This document shows, in pieces, positions 23,961 through 37,328 of a DNA stretch of 64,000 bases (positions are counted from its first letter, which is position 1; every line of letters begins with the position of its first letter). The notes beneath the pieces are model-generated. The model worked only from the letters and a program-made list of their open reading frames with translations, was not told the origin of the DNA and did not search any database. The translations under genes and the position numbers were made by a program. Source of the stretch: Mycteria americana (lineage: Eukaryota; Chordata; Aves; Ciconiiformes; Ciconiidae); assembly GCF_035582795.1 (NCBI RefSeq), contig NC_134368.1, forward strand, positions 8,347,501 to 8,411,500. Direction: 5' to 3'.

Positions 23961-26900
23961 TAGAAGAGCTACAGTACCAAGGAGATATCATCAGCCATCA
24001 CCAAAAATAAAATAAAACATCAAATCCCTGGGACTTTTCATCAAGGGGGTGAGCGAAGGGAACATGCAAGTCCTAAGCCTGTGTCTTGACTTCCCGGCGA
24101 GCACCCGGCAATCTCCCACCGCCGGCTCCAGGCGAAGGAGCTGAATTATCCTGCCCGGGTCTGACCAGCACTGGTAACCAGCGGCTCCTTGCCCCCAGCC
24201 TGTGTTAGGAGCGCTGCGTGGAAACCAAACGCACAGGGGGATTGCCAGGTGCTTTTCCATCCCAAGCGTTTCAGCGACCAGTGCCCCAGCGCAGGCTGGG
24301 CTGCTAATGAAAGCCACCCAACATGCAGCGGAGGTGGGTGTTTTAAAACAGGCACCCAGCCAATTCGGCAGCTTTGTCCCCGTTCTGGGAAAATTTTCCC
24401 AAAGACACCTCTTTCCTCAATTTGTAATTTTCTGGAGACCTAACACATCATTTGGGGGTCAAAATGGCACCACAGCTGAGCAGGCACCCTCTTGCTTTGA
24501 CTGAGGTGACAAAGCACAGAAGGACCATCCAACAAAAGAGAATCACATCTCGCCTTAATCCCGGCTTGCAGAGGAGGCTGGAGGGATGGATGCATTGAGG
24601 GACAGGCTTCCAAAGCAGCGAACTCACGACCTGCGTCTGTCCCTGTGTTTATGCTGTACGAGGTAATTAATCAGTTCAGCACGGCACTGTCAACACCAGC
24701 AGCAACTTCCATGCGCGCTCACGGCCACGTCTGCCACGCAGGGTAGCACACGCAACGCCTATTTGCAGGTCAATGGCTATTCTTCTAACAGCTGACTTCA
24801 GCTTTCTGGGAACCTGGGACCTGGACTAACCAACCAGGCTGAGCTCAGAGGCAAGTCTCAGACCTGACACTGAAGATCCGCAGATGCAGGAGGGACTACC
24901 AAAAAACCAGTTTCCTTCACCTGCCTGCTCCCAGCCTGGCTTTCTCTGCAGCCGGGATGTGTGAACAAGGAGTGGCAGACAGGCAGCAGACAAAATAACT
25001 TTCTCCTTCCCTGCACTTCAAACCCTGTCCACGATTTTGCAGCTGCAGCCTGCCCCTGATGCCATGAGAGAAGTAGAGGGGAGCCAAAGGGAAAAACAAA
25101 AAAGCCCTTTCTGAAGACATCAGGCCAGTTGTACACTGGGAGGGAAAACCCTTGCTGATTCGAGCCCCCTTCCCATCTGCTCCATGGAGGTGACTGGCTG
25201 AGGCAGCGGAGCATGAGATTTGATTATAATTATTGTCTTAACGCAGAGCTGAAATTGTTCCGAGCACGCGGAGCTTCTGGGAATAGGCAAGCATCCAAAA
25301 TAATCTTTGGACTGCAAACTCTGTGACAAAGAGATGGCATAAACCGACAGACATCACAAAACCCTTCGGAGTCTACTTCCCATCATCGAGCAGAGTTGTC
25401 CGCGTCAGTCTGCAATTTCACCTCCAGACAGCTCCCGCTTTTGTTCCGGCCTTGGCAGACACATTGTTTTTCAATGAGGAAAAAAATACGTATATCGAGG
25501 GACCATAAACCAGCTCAACCCAATTAAATCAAACCCAGTGGCTGCCGGACTGTGCTTCTCTCCGCAGTCAATTCCGATCTGGTGCCTGCCGTGCAAAACC
25601 AGTGACACTGTGGACTGCAGCAACACAATTAGGACTGAAGCCCAGATCTATAAAGGTATTCAGATGCCTAAGTGGCCGTTAGACATCTAAATATCTTTGT
25701 GGAGTGACACGCAGTTCTTGGGCCAGAAATAAGTTTTCTTACAAAGAAGAAACCAGCTCTATTACCACGTATATTCCTGAGAACTCCTATACGACTCTTT
25801 GCGTCGAGCAACACCTGTAGCTCAGGTTGTGAGAAGCCAGATGCATGGGGGCACACCACCTTCCCATCCACTCCTTTTTCTCTTAAACTCCAGAAGTTGG
25901 AAGCATTTAATACTCCCCTGCTTCTCATTAAATAAGCCTGACTTCCTGGAGGCCGTGCAAAGCTTTTAGTAGTTAGCAGCACACAGTAAATTAGAAATAA
26001 CGGGTTTGCTGGCCGGAACATATCATGTTGTACATCCTTGGGAAACGCGTTTGCAGCAGTCCACGTCACGAGCGGATGCTTTTTGTCTACTAGGTGGTTC
26101 CTGGTGGTATAGCAGAACTTGGGGAGCATCAGGGGGATTTTACATGATAACTGGCCAGTGTGCACAAGGCTTAGGAGTTTTGGCTGTTGGCATCAGTGAA
26201 GCAGGATTTGGTCTCTCCCCTGAGTTTTGCAAAGGAATCTAAACGGCTTATGCTATTCCAGGTGGGCAAAACACTGTGTAGGGTAGGAGCTCACATAAAG
26301 TCGATCCAGGAGAATTAGTATTTCTTCTGGCTGTTATATCCTGCCTAATTCTAACTCCTCTAGGAGTTATTTCACCATAGCATCTGTACGACGAGCTCTG
26401 AAATTCCTATTGCACTGACTTGGCTATGAGTACCCCTGCAAAGGAAATTCACTTAAAACGTCCTTCAGAGTAATTCAAAATTGGAATGGACAAGGATAAT
26501 CTTCAAGCAGGTTGTGTGGGTACTGCTCTGCATTTTGAATGAAAGTTCTCCTCGGTGCCTTTCTGTTAAGGGTTTATTTTTGTGACTCTCAAGTAATGCA
26601 CAGCCATGTTTCCCTCTTCCAGCATGCTCCTTCTGAATCACATTTTCTCCTGGTATTTGGGAGAGCAAACAGCAATAAGAAGTGTGAAACCTCTGTGGCC
26701 TCGCCAAGTGTGAACCAGCCTCCCTGCTGGGAAAGGTTCTAGGAAAGGACATTTTGGACAATGGAAGCAGGTGCTGCCAATATTCCGTTCTAATCTTTTT
26801 GTCAAGTGCAACATGTTTTTGTTAATTTTACTGCTGCGTCAGACCTGCGAGCCCTGCCTGCTGTGCCCAGGCTCCTCTCCCAGCAATCCCACGCTGTGCT

Positions 26901-27692
26901 GATTTGCTTAACCCCTGGTTTGTTGCACATCTCTATTACTCTGAGCGGTCGGAGAAAGCCCTGTCTGTTGATTATAAATGCTGAACATCTTAAAGATATT
27001 TTATATCTGATTAAGCACTTTATAACTCTGTTCAGGCAAGGATCAGGCCAGATTTCTTCATTTTGTAGGCATAAGAAAATATTTTCTCTTAGTTCAATAA
27101 AACCATCTGTATTCATCTTTACTGATTCCACTATAGTTTTCCCTTGCTCAGCAAGATGTATATTACAGTCTAATTGTGTGTTTGATCTTTACTACTTAAC
27201 CAGATCTATTTATCATTACAATGCATCAGTACATTATAAAGCTTTCAGGCACATTTATCAGCATAACAAAGCTCCCACTACAGAAGAGTCCTCCAGGGAA
27301 ATAAAGCAACAACAAATACTTCAATGCAATTCACTTAACAGTACAAATATTTGTAATTACAAAAGTCTTTAAGTGTGCTTCTTCCATAAATGGCATGTTT
27401 TACTTAAAATTGCTTTCATAATGTGATAGTGCCTCCAATTTATGCTGCTGATGGTTTCCTCACGTTAAAGAAAGCAAGGCCAAGTTAACTGGTTTCTTAT
27501 ATTTTCCCTTTTGCTAATGTGAAGGCAGAACTCAAGTTCGCTGATGTGCTATTGAAAATTCGGTTACACCTAATAAAATGAGAACATTTAAAAAACACTA
27601 GCGCGTGATTAATAACTGCTATAAATACATTACAGCATGAATGCAATGTTACAGATAGCTGCAAGCCATGTGTGAACTGAGTCTACAACAAT

Positions 27693-27734
27693 CAATTACC
27701 CATTAATTGTAATGTCTGTTAATCATTGATTAAC
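27693..27734. promoter_or_regulatory. Cluster of homeodomain/HNF1-like palindromes
   Basis: CAATTA-CCCAT-TAATTG at 27693-27709 and GTTAATCA-T-TGATTAAC at 27718-27734 are two perfect-arm palindromes built from TAAT-type cores, eight bases apart. The second resembles two HNF1 half-sites at unusual spacing. The surrounding 27560-27760 is rich in similar cores. Suggestive of an enhancer only. Confidence 0.3.
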
Positions 27735-29830
27735 CCTTCATAAATAACAAATACATTACCCTTGCTGTAAACTGGGACCACCAGGTTATATTACATGGCT
27801 ATTCACGTTTCTTATGTCTATCAAAGACAAATACACGTTGTCAATCTGTTGTACTTCCAGCACCATCTTTATATATTTAACATTCTTGGAAAATATGTTG
27901 TTGCTCCATTAGCAGGTTATTTTTTGTTTTGCCTTTGCCTCATAGGAAATTATTGCAAACTGAAGGACATCCCAGGAAGTCAGCTTTTACGGCTGAAAAC
28001 TGTCATGTCACAAGAAAGGCCTGGGGATATTTGTTTTTTCTTATCATGCAGCGAGTCACACTCAGATTGTCTATGGGAAGTGCCTGACCTGGGCGTTGCA
28101 ACTGCAGCTCGCTGCCACAGCACATGGAAACAGGACCCGGCAGCACTGGGCCTGGCCTGAGCAGGCGTCCAAGGCACCACGGCGGGTGGCCTAACCTGAG
28201 CTCTGAGCACCCTGTGCTTTTTGTTCAGAAATCAGGGTAGTGCCCAGCAGCGCTTTTCAGACCTCCACCTATCCTTCCACCTACAATGAAGTCTCCTGCC
28301 TCCAGGCAGCGGCAATGGGAGACTCACCTTCACCAGCTCCATCACACCATTAAAACAGCCAGAACTGCTCGAAGCCCCAAGAACTAAAAATGAAATTATG
28401 AATACAAATATTAGAATATCAGCACTAAGATTCTGAAGGCAAGTACTCAAAAGTTAGCAAAATCCAGACTTCCAATATTTCATGAAACCTCAGTGTGGCC
28501 ACATGAACGTTATGATGCTTAAGTGACAAGCATCGTGCTGTGTTTTCCATAGCATTATATATAGCCTTCCATTCAGAAGACCAGTGCTTCATTAATAAAC
28601 AACTGGTCAAAAATCTGCTTCGCATCCGCTGTTTCTACTTAGACCTGACCTATTGCCATTGTTATTGTGCCTAATTTTAACACGTAGACTTTAACGTCTG
28701 GTCTGCCAGAGACAGGGAGAAGCAGCGGAAATCTAATTCTGCCCATGTTTCTCATCGTTCCAGAACAGGAGATTCCCACCACATTCCAAAACATAATATT
28801 TCAGACCATCGTTCTGGGGCAAAACAAGTTGTCTGCTCTTCCAAGCAAAACCTTTGCCGAGGGAGAGGAGTGAACATGCCACTGAAGGCCATTGCAGGAC
28901 CTAGGTGTGCAGCAGATGAGTTTCATGTCCCAGCATCTATGGAGAAGAGGTACCACTACCCAAAAAAGGTACGATCCGCAGAGCAGTGAGGTGCACAGCC
29001 GCAAGCAGTATTGCTAGGGAACAGGACAACAAGGGCAGGACAGGCTTGGATACATGAAAGTTGTCTGAAAGGAGCCAGCCAAGAGCGCTGCTGTCACCAT
29101 AGAGAGGGAACCAGAAACTTCCCTGTGAGGGCCCCTGAAAGCTATTGAGAAAACAAAAAACCAGACCATGATGAAAATCTGTAACTTGAGACATCTCCAC
29201 TAGGCAAAAGCACAAGGACGTGTTCCACAGAGGACAAAATCTCATAGAGTCGGGATAACAAACAGTGTAATCTATGCCCAGGCTTTAGAAATTGCCCAGG
29301 GTGTCTATGTTTCCCCTCTGTTTTTTAACAAGCCTTCATATTTGTGCCTGTAAAATATTTGGAGCAGGGACTGTCTTCAAATATTCATTTCCATGTTTAT
29401 AAATACAAGAAAGCATTTACAGAGCCTCTATCCGGAATAGGTCCCAGGTCTTTGAGCCGTCTGTAATTTAAGAAGGGCAACGACACCTGAACTGTGATTC
29501 ACAGGTGAGCCAGGACTGACACAGCTTTATTAACAGTCTCACCAGGCTGTTTAATACGTTATCCTCTTCAAACTCTGTGATACGATGGCAAATTCTGCCG
29601 CTGAAATGCTCTGGGCAGGCTGAACCCTGAATGACCGATACGTAATTAAGAATGGGAGCATTTACAGACTTTTAAACTGAAGATTCTCCATGTGCAGTAT
29701 CTAAATATGCCATAATAGCTTATAAAAAAAATATTTACAGAGGCGGCTTAAAACAGTGGCAGGGAAAGCAGAGCGCGTTGTTTTAACGGGGGTTCTGCTC
29801 TGCAGTTCCGATGCACGAAGCGTCGGCTTT

Positions 29831-29842
29831 GCCCCCTTGTGG
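29831..29842 (-). promoter_or_regulatory. Candidate CTCF binding site
   Basis: The minus strand reads CCACAAGGGGGC, an exact match to the CTCF core CCACNAGGGGGC, followed by AA. It sits in a small CpG-rich patch (about 29770-29860) about 7 kb past the likely CTBP1 3' end. A boundary role is inferred. Confidence 0.4.
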
Positions 29843-32780
29843 CTATCGCGGAGAGGTGGTCGGTGTTCTCGTGCCTTTGTCACCCGAAGTGCCCATCAGC
29901 TCCCAGATCTTGGAGGAAAATACTAGAAGGAGCCAGTAGCAATTTGAAAAAGATAGCATATCTGACAATCACAAACCAGATCACCTGCAGTTCTTAAATT
30001 TAGCAGAGAAATCAGTAGAAAAGCTCATGAATCACAGCCCGGGTGCTGCAGAGCCAGAATACGGCCCTGGCTTGAAACAGCAAGCAGCAAGGGATTTCTG
30101 AGAAGGGAATTTGAGAAAACAGCAGTTCAGCATCTGACTTCGTTCCTATTGTACAATGCAGAGGTTGGCATGAAACAAGCTTAGATCATCTGTCTCACTG
30201 AAGCCAAAGGTTTGGGTTGGTACCGCAGCAGCTGCCACTCGGCACCTCCACGAGCTCAGGCTTGTCAGATGGAAAGCACACTGTTACACTGCATTCTTCT
30301 ATTACATTTTCATATACTTAACTTACCGCGAGGGTCAGACCGCAATTTCTATCCCCTGACACGTTCAACCAGGCAAAGGCTGCAGCAGGCAAACTTTCCC
30401 TCCCCAGGCTGAGCAGACACTGCATTTCTGAAAGTCCAGACCCCTGGAATGAACACACTAAAAAATGATTTTAAAAAAATAACATATCAATAAAAAAGAA
30501 CAAAACATCGCCCTTTCTACCCAGGAATCTACCTCCCCAAAGGGATTTCAGAGGCTGATGGAGCTGAGCCTAAGCATCTGTTTAAGAGCGTTTCCAACAT
30601 TTGGAGTTTTAAACCTCACAATAATAGATATTGGGGGTGAATTATCAGGTGGGGATTATCCAAGTAGTTCTTCAAAAACAGCACCACAGGCTGGAGAAGC
30701 TTCATCCTTCTGTGTCTTCTGGGGACACAGTCGGCTGTAGGTATCTGGAGAGAGAGGGGATAAGAAGCAGTACACACAGGTACCTCTTCTGGATGGCATT
30801 TCATTTCTACAGTGTGCATTTCCTAAGTAATGGAGACACTTTGAAACTAGAAAATTAGATGCATTGCCATGAGAAGCTTACACCAGACACGCTCAGGTCT
30901 GCAGACTGTCTGTCCCTGGTTTACTCTACTGTAACCTCAGGCACTTAATTGGAAAGACTGTATGCTTGAGGAGCTGTTCCTCTTGAGCTTTCACTTAGGT
31001 CACCAAAGACAAGCAGAAGAGGGAGCCCAGACAGATGAATCTAGATTTAAAAACGGCCACCACCTAATGGCTAGTCAAAGGAAAACCTGTGGTGTCTCTG
31101 CTTAGATCTGAGCTCACAGCTATCTGTCACAAATACATCACAAACTACTGGGAGTCACTGGCAGCTCCGCTGACAATTAATTGCAGATGAAAACTAAAAT
31201 CCTTTGGGGATCGCAGCAACATCAGAAACCTTATCCTACTTCCAGCAACGTTGGACATAACACATGAAGAGAGTTCTCCAAATGGTGAGGTTTGGTCCCA
31301 GAGCCTGTGTCGTCGGGAAAGACATTCTCTGGAACGACACATTTTGCTCTGGGATGCTTATGAAAATTCAAGTGGGGTACGTGCCGCAATCCAAGGGGGT
31401 CATAATTCAATATTGTTCTTTCAACTGACTTAAGACTTTTATTTTTCTGTCAAATGCGATCAGACCTCAGCTACTACTTACACGATGCAAAACCGTGCCT
31501 TTATCCTTCAAATTTACAGAGGCAGAAAACCTCTAAAAATGAGCTTTGAGTCACGGTGGAGCTTTTTCATCTCTTACCTGTGATTCTTGCAATACGAGGG
31601 CTGTATCCTGTGCTTAAAATGGCTGGTCTGCAGGAGGAAAAGAAAAAAGAAAAAAAAAAAAGACAGCTGTTCAGAATAGGAATTCTTGAAAACCTCCAGT
31701 TTCAGCAATCCGTTTCAAAGGACAGACTTTCCACTTCATGCTTGGAATGGAAAGTGATGGCCTTGGAGCTAATTACAAATGGCTGTAACTTAAGAGACAA
31801 AAATAAATCTATCACCATCACTTCATAACATGATAAACACATTTCAAACATGGGCAAGGAAACAGCAAAATGACCAAAACCCCATAGCAAAAAGGAGTCG
31901 AAAGTCCCCTGACTCCATTTTAATATGAAAAGTACTGCTGCTGATAACAGCAAATATGTTACTGGACGACACCAAAAGCAGATTCTCTTTTGCTGTGGTT
32001 TTAGAACAGTAAAATACAGCACGGACTTAACTTTACACGAGACCTTAACTGAAATCCTACTGAACAGCAACGGAGACTTAAATGGGATTTACTCTGACGC
32101 TTTTAGGCGTGCTGAAGAGCAAGTACTGCTGCTTGCTGATTCCCAGGAAGGGGAATAGGCTGTGAAGCTGACAGCTGCGTTGGAGGCGACTGGCTTGAGA
32201 ACTCAATCCATTGCATGGGGTGGGACATTTTGAAAATGGCTGGCGGGGTTTGGACACACAAGTCTGAGATGTCAGCTCCTCAGGAGATTTAGTTTTAGAT
32301 GTTGATTTGCTGCCCTAACTCCTAGGGTTCATCCAAGGAGGTCCAGCTCCATAAGCTTTTCCCAAACTATACAAGGCCTCTGCTTTCACAGCACAGACGA
32401 AGAAATAGCACTGTCACATTGGACCATAATTGTCTACCTCTAATACATCAAATTTGAGATATATTAAATTGCTCTTGTGGCAATTTAAGCTAATAATCTT
32501 GCTCCTTTTTATTACTTTAAAACTTTGCATCTCAAAATATATTCAAGTATTTAAATGTATTTTTTTTAAACGTCCTTACTTCATCTCTTGAGCAGATCAT
32601 CAACACTTCCAACCGAGAAGGGGCATAGATATGTAGTTGAAGACTGTGCAAGTAACAAATGTCTTCAACGGACTGGCATGCTCAGAGAATGATCTACATT
32701 GTCTTGGAAATGTCTCAAATGCCTCTAATCATCCCAAGGACATACTTCAGTCCGTTTACGGCGGCCTCGACGCAGCATCA

Positions 32781-32797
32781 CCCCCCCCCCCCCCCCC
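32781..32797. repeat. Poly(C) homopolymer
   Basis: 17 consecutive C. Rare in vertebrate DNA and error-prone in sequencing, so the exact length may be wrong. Confidence 0.9.
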
Positions 32798-34060
32798 AAA
32801 ACAAACAATGCTCCTTCAAGAAAACACTCTGTTAGGACTCTGGGCAGAAATGTAAAGGCAACGAAAAGCGCTGAGACTAGATTTGAAGAGCCATAATTGT
32901 TCCTGTAGTACAGAAAATGTAGGAAGGAAACTCCAGATGAGGAACTGCATAAAAAAAAGACCATCTGGGCACTCCCAAGCCCAAAAGTGGACATAAAAAG
33001 TAGAATATTGGATATGGGTTTAGCGAGGTAGCCATGGAGGTCAGCCAAGGAGAGAGCTGAAAACCAACTCGTCTGTGTTGAGCTGGAATTCACAGATGAA
33101 AAGTAGAACTGACCAAACAACATTTCTTCTAAAAAAGGGAAGAATTCTCAAAGTAACGTTCCAGGTCCCCCAAAAGCTGGAAGGAAACAAGGAAGAAGGG
33201 CAGGAGGCAGACGTTGAGGGACAAACAGCCTGATACGAGCTACGAGACCCAGCTAAGGTGCATTCTGCAAGAGGCTGACACACAATGGGTGCAGACGGTG
33301 GGATGAAAGCAAGCACTCGGACTATGAGAGCAGAACCACTGCGCTGAGCATCTACTCAAGGTGGAGCTTTTGCTACTAATAAGGTGCTCAGCTCTACCTA
33401 GGCAAATGCAATGTGAAGACCAAGATGAGGATTAATCAAGTTCTTCAAGCACTTGTGACTTTGCAGGAAAAGAGCTTACCAAGGAAATCGGAAAGTCAGT
33501 GGAGGCAAGAAGACAACAGCTGAAAGTCAGAGATCAGAAATCCCGTACTTTCATGTGCAGAAGATAACCATATTGGACTGTCATTCACAAGGACAATACA
33601 GAGCCACAAAGGAAAGGATGTACACTATAATGAAAGAAACTGGAAAAGAAAGCAGATGAGTAACACCGTTTGGGCTTCCTGGAAGATGTGTCACTGACCT
33701 CAGTACAAAGGCAAATTGGCTAAAATGTGACATGCTCACTAAATTCAAGTCAGCCTACATGACCTCATGTTCAACATGAAACAATAACTGGAATTCAGAG
33801 TCAGGGAAAGCCAAATTAAATAAAGCAGTTTAAAAATTATAGTTACCGTTATCCCCCCTTTAAACAAATTATGAAAGGAAATAGCAAAAACCCCATCACT
33901 TGACATTTTAATATAAAGACTAGAAATCTTTCTGAAAGATTTACTTAAATCAAAACACAGTATCACGTTTAATGAAGCAACATATTACATTTAACGGCTT
34001 TACTAAGTGGTCAGACAAAATGATCTAATATTACTCTCTGCCCTTAAAACTGATGTGTGC

Positions 34061-34098
34061 TTTTTTTTTCCCCCTTTTTTTTTCCTTTTTTTTTTCCC
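34061..34098. repeat. T-rich pyrimidine tract
   Basis: 38 bases of T runs broken by short C groups, a polypyrimidine tract on the plus strand. Confidence 0.9.
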
Positions 34099-35829
34099 TA
34101 TTTGCCAAAGGTAGAAAGGTTGGAGTGAACTGAATAAAGGAAATACTGGCAGGGCTGCCTTCTCCTTCAAGCAGAACAACTGACATTATTGAAGCATCCA
34201 CTGAGATTAAGCAAGAGGAGAAGAAAACCCTTCAGTCCGAGGCAAGGAGTAAGCTGGTACTACAGCAGTCCCAGTCATTTGGAAAGCCAGCCGTAACCAC
34301 TGGAGGTGGAAGGCTGGACAAGCAAATAATAGGGCCTTTTCTCAAAAAAACATACTAAAGGAAAAAGCCTTGAGGCTTGTTATAAAGGAAGCTGAAGTGT
34401 TTTACCCTGAATGGAAAAGGCCTCTAGTTGTTGGTTTGGTAGCAACCTTGTATGACCTTTAAACAGTGTTCTCACATTTTGAATTGTAAAAACAAAGTTA
34501 TAAAAAAAAACCCTAACAAAACCCCAAACACAAAAACAAAACAAAAATCCCAACCCAAGCTGCAGGGACTTTCGGACTGACTCCCAGTCACCCCAGCTGG
34601 AAACCTGTCCCAGGACCTCCCTGCTGCCTAACCCCCATTTATACTTGTCTGTCCATACACCGGCATTTCTTTAACATTGCTCCTTCCTCCTCAGCATTTA
34701 CTATTTATCGTCATTTCCCCAACTTAGCCTTCACTTTAAGCTGAAAAAGCCAAGTTACTCTAATTTCCTCTCACACGATAAGCCCTCCGCACCTTCAGTC
34801 ACTTTGAGAGCTGGTCTTTGCCGTGACTTCAGCTCGAGCTCACCCATGCATGACCAAAACTACACATCAAACGCTCCAGGTCCCATGTAGCACCTCTGAT
34901 CCATTCTCATCCCTACCAAAAATACTGTGCCAGACGCATCTGCCATCATACTGTTCTTTTCCACGGCTGCCCCACAGTGGCAATCAATCAGTCCTACCAT
35001 GGGAAATCGCTTATGGCTCCTTTTTCTGACAAGTTTTTGTTTCGACTTGCAACGACCTGACTTTGCATTTGCACAACTGGTATCTTTCTGCTTCTACCGG
35101 CCTGTTCTTTGATACGGTCCAATTCTTGGGCAGGCTCCAGAGCCTCCTGCGTACTGGTGATGCCTACAATCTTTAAGCCAGCAGCAGTTTCAGTGGTTGA
35201 CCTCCTTCCTGGCCAAGATCCTTAACTCAAATACCAACAGCAAAAAAAATCCTGACTGTTTGAGGCAGGCACTTTGATTACCTCCTCTGTCACCTTTCAG
35301 CAGTGCCTCAGGTCACCTGTGGCCCTCAGCTGCCATTGCCTTCCACGCTTTCTGTTTCCCCACTAACTGCATCTTCTTCTGTCTAAACTTTTATTTAGCA
35401 CATCCTTTACCAGACAGAGGAAATCTAACGACATTTCCACGACCCAACAAAAGCAGTTGTAAAAGATGTAAGGTTAATCTGGCAAAACAGCCTTTGTTTA
35501 TTATGGTACACTTTTCCAATTAGTCATTTACTCCAAGCCTTTTTTTAAATTTTTTTAATTCAGCTTTTCAGACCACAACCCAGAAGTCAGTACCCATCGG
35601 TCTTGTCATTGCCAGGGTGGTTTTTCCTTTCTGCTCCAGCAGAAGCAGGAAACTGGATTACTCCCAGGCAGTCAGAGCGACAGATGTATTTCAAGCACTA
35701 GCATAGAAACACTGAACACGTTACCGCCCCAGTGGCAATGCCCTATCGCACCCATCAGTGCGGTATTGCAGGCTCAAATCCTGAAAAAGTTTGTGCCTGA
35801 GCAAGCACAGATGACAGCTCAAAAATATG

Positions 35830-35857
35830 CAGTTCTGAAGGACAAGCTTCAGAACTG
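35830..35857. repeat. Perfect 11-bp hairpin
   Basis: CAGTTCTGAAG (35830-35840) and CTTCAGAACTG (35847-35857) are exact reverse complements around a 6-nt loop. The stem is too short for a typical microRNA precursor. Confidence 0.8.
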
Positions 35858-36878
35858 AGCCCAAGAAGTGCATGCAAGAAATACTGGTGCCTTCATTTCT
35901 AGTTCATCAATTTATCGATTCACTGGAAGCAAAGCTTACTTACATAAGCCACGTCCAAACTGATGCAAGAGAAGATGAAAAATAAACCTCTTGGTTTTCC
36001 TCAGGAAATTTGGTTGCAAATGAGACTGTCAGCGGTCCTTTGCAGCCAGATGTTAAATGTTTGTTTTACATACGTTAAAGAAGCATCTTCAGCCTGACAA
36101 AGAAGCATCTTAAAACATGAATTACCAATGAAATATGAAATCCTACTTCAACTGCAGGAGAGTGCACTAGGTTTTTTGGAACTTTTGGCCACAAAGCTGT
36201 TAGAAGTGTCTTTGCTGGGATAACTTGCAGCTTTAGGGCTGTTTTCTGTTTTGTTTCATGGAGGGAATAGGAATGACTTTACCATCAAATAAATTGTAAC
36301 AGATGACATTTTTGGCTCTAAATGTTCAAGGCAAAAACCTTCCACTCTTCCATGGAGACAAAATTTCACTTTATATCGTGCTCCTTGGGTACAGACCCAC
36401 AAGTTTCAGTCTTTCTTGATTTGCAGCCTCCTAACATTTTCCTAACAGAAGTGGAGGCCGCTCTGTGGACTTGCGGGAATGGGGGACAGTAACTTTTCAT
36501 AGATGCCATAAAAGTAGCTCACTAACCTTAGGTGCACAGTTACTGGTTCAGATTAATAGTGAACAAACAGACAAGAGACCACCGAGGAGGTTTATGTCCA
36601 GGTTCACTTTTGCCCATCCTGGATTTCCTTCTTGCAGCAGCTAAACTTTTGTCTTGCTTTTTTAAACTGCGTAAGGATGAAGGACATCTTATCCAGGAGC
36701 ACAGGAAAGGCCCAACCAGCTTCCAGCTGAAATCCAACCTGCCTTGAAAACACTTCGTACTCAAAGAAACAAACTCCTTCAATATAGAAAATACAATTAC
36801 GTCCTGCTGCACGCTTCCATCATCACAAAAGCAAATAAAACAATGGACACTTCTCATGTTGGACTTCGGCAAAAGACG

Positions 36879-36884
36879 TTTATT
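36879..36884 (-). promoter_or_regulatory. CTBP1: Candidate CTBP1 poly(A) signal AATAAA
   Basis: AATAAA on the minus strand about 1.25 kb after the CTBP1 stop, embedded in an ATT/AAT repeat. Downstream on the minus strand there is U-rich then GU-rich sequence, as expected of a 3' processing site. Competing AATAAA copies lie at 37260-37265 and 37087-37092. Confidence 0.4.
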
Positions 36885-36899
36885 ATTATTATTATTGTT
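36879..36899. repeat. (ATT)n microsatellite at the CTBP1 3' end
   Basis: About six ATT units followed by GTT-type units. It overlaps the favoured poly(A) signal on the minus strand. Confidence 0.9.
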
Positions 36900-37321
36900 G
36901 TGTTGCTGTTGTACCTCCTCTGCTCTGCCCACAGTGGTGGCATAAATGCTGTTACCATATTGTAGCTGATGATGCCGGTGTACAAATCAAAATCCATCTT
37001 AATTTCAAACTCCATTAGAAACACAGGAAAAAAGATCAACATTTACAAAATGTAAAGGGAAAAATGGTATGGAAAGAATTATTTTTTTTATTTTTCAGGC
37101 TTCCAAGACAGTATTACAAACAACAGAGAGCAAAGTAAAGCTAGAAATGAAATACTTGACAGCATCTGTTTAAAAATTACAGCTAAGAAACCTAATAAAA
37201 GTTGAATAAACAGTTACTAGAAATAAAAATTTTTACACATATGATATTTGTCTGGGATTTTTATTTCTTTAAAATAATTCATACAAATGGTTACAGTCAC
37301 AAACATGATTTTAACCAAAAA

Positions 37322-37328
37322 TATTGCT
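37322..37328 (-). promoter_or_regulatory. Possible miR-137 seed match in the CTBP1 3' UTR
   Basis: The minus strand reads AGCAATA, complementary to bases 2-8 of miR-137, in the CTBP1 3' UTR. Mammalian CTBP1 is a reported miR-137 target. The base after the match is T, so this is a 7mer-m8 type site. A seven-base match alone is weak. Confidence 0.3.

Larger units (their letters stand above)
19419..36859. other. Intergenic DNA downstream of CTBP1, no gene recognised
   Basis: About 17 kb without a supportable gene, RNA gene or recognised transposon. It holds the inverted kappaB-like pair (21333-21372), two further hairpins (20012-20045, 35830-35857), a CTCF-like site (29831-29842), a homeodomain-type palindrome cluster (27693-27734) and simple repeats. 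GC-richer islands occur at about 20900-21070, 22840-23100 and 24040-24330 but are short and not clear promoter islands. SPON2, the neighbour I recall from the human locus, was not found. Confidence 0.5.

Noticed and set aside
25668-26165. 165-codon minus-strand open frame
   Set aside because: No recognisable domain and no splice context. Length is within reach of chance in 64 kb searched in six frames.
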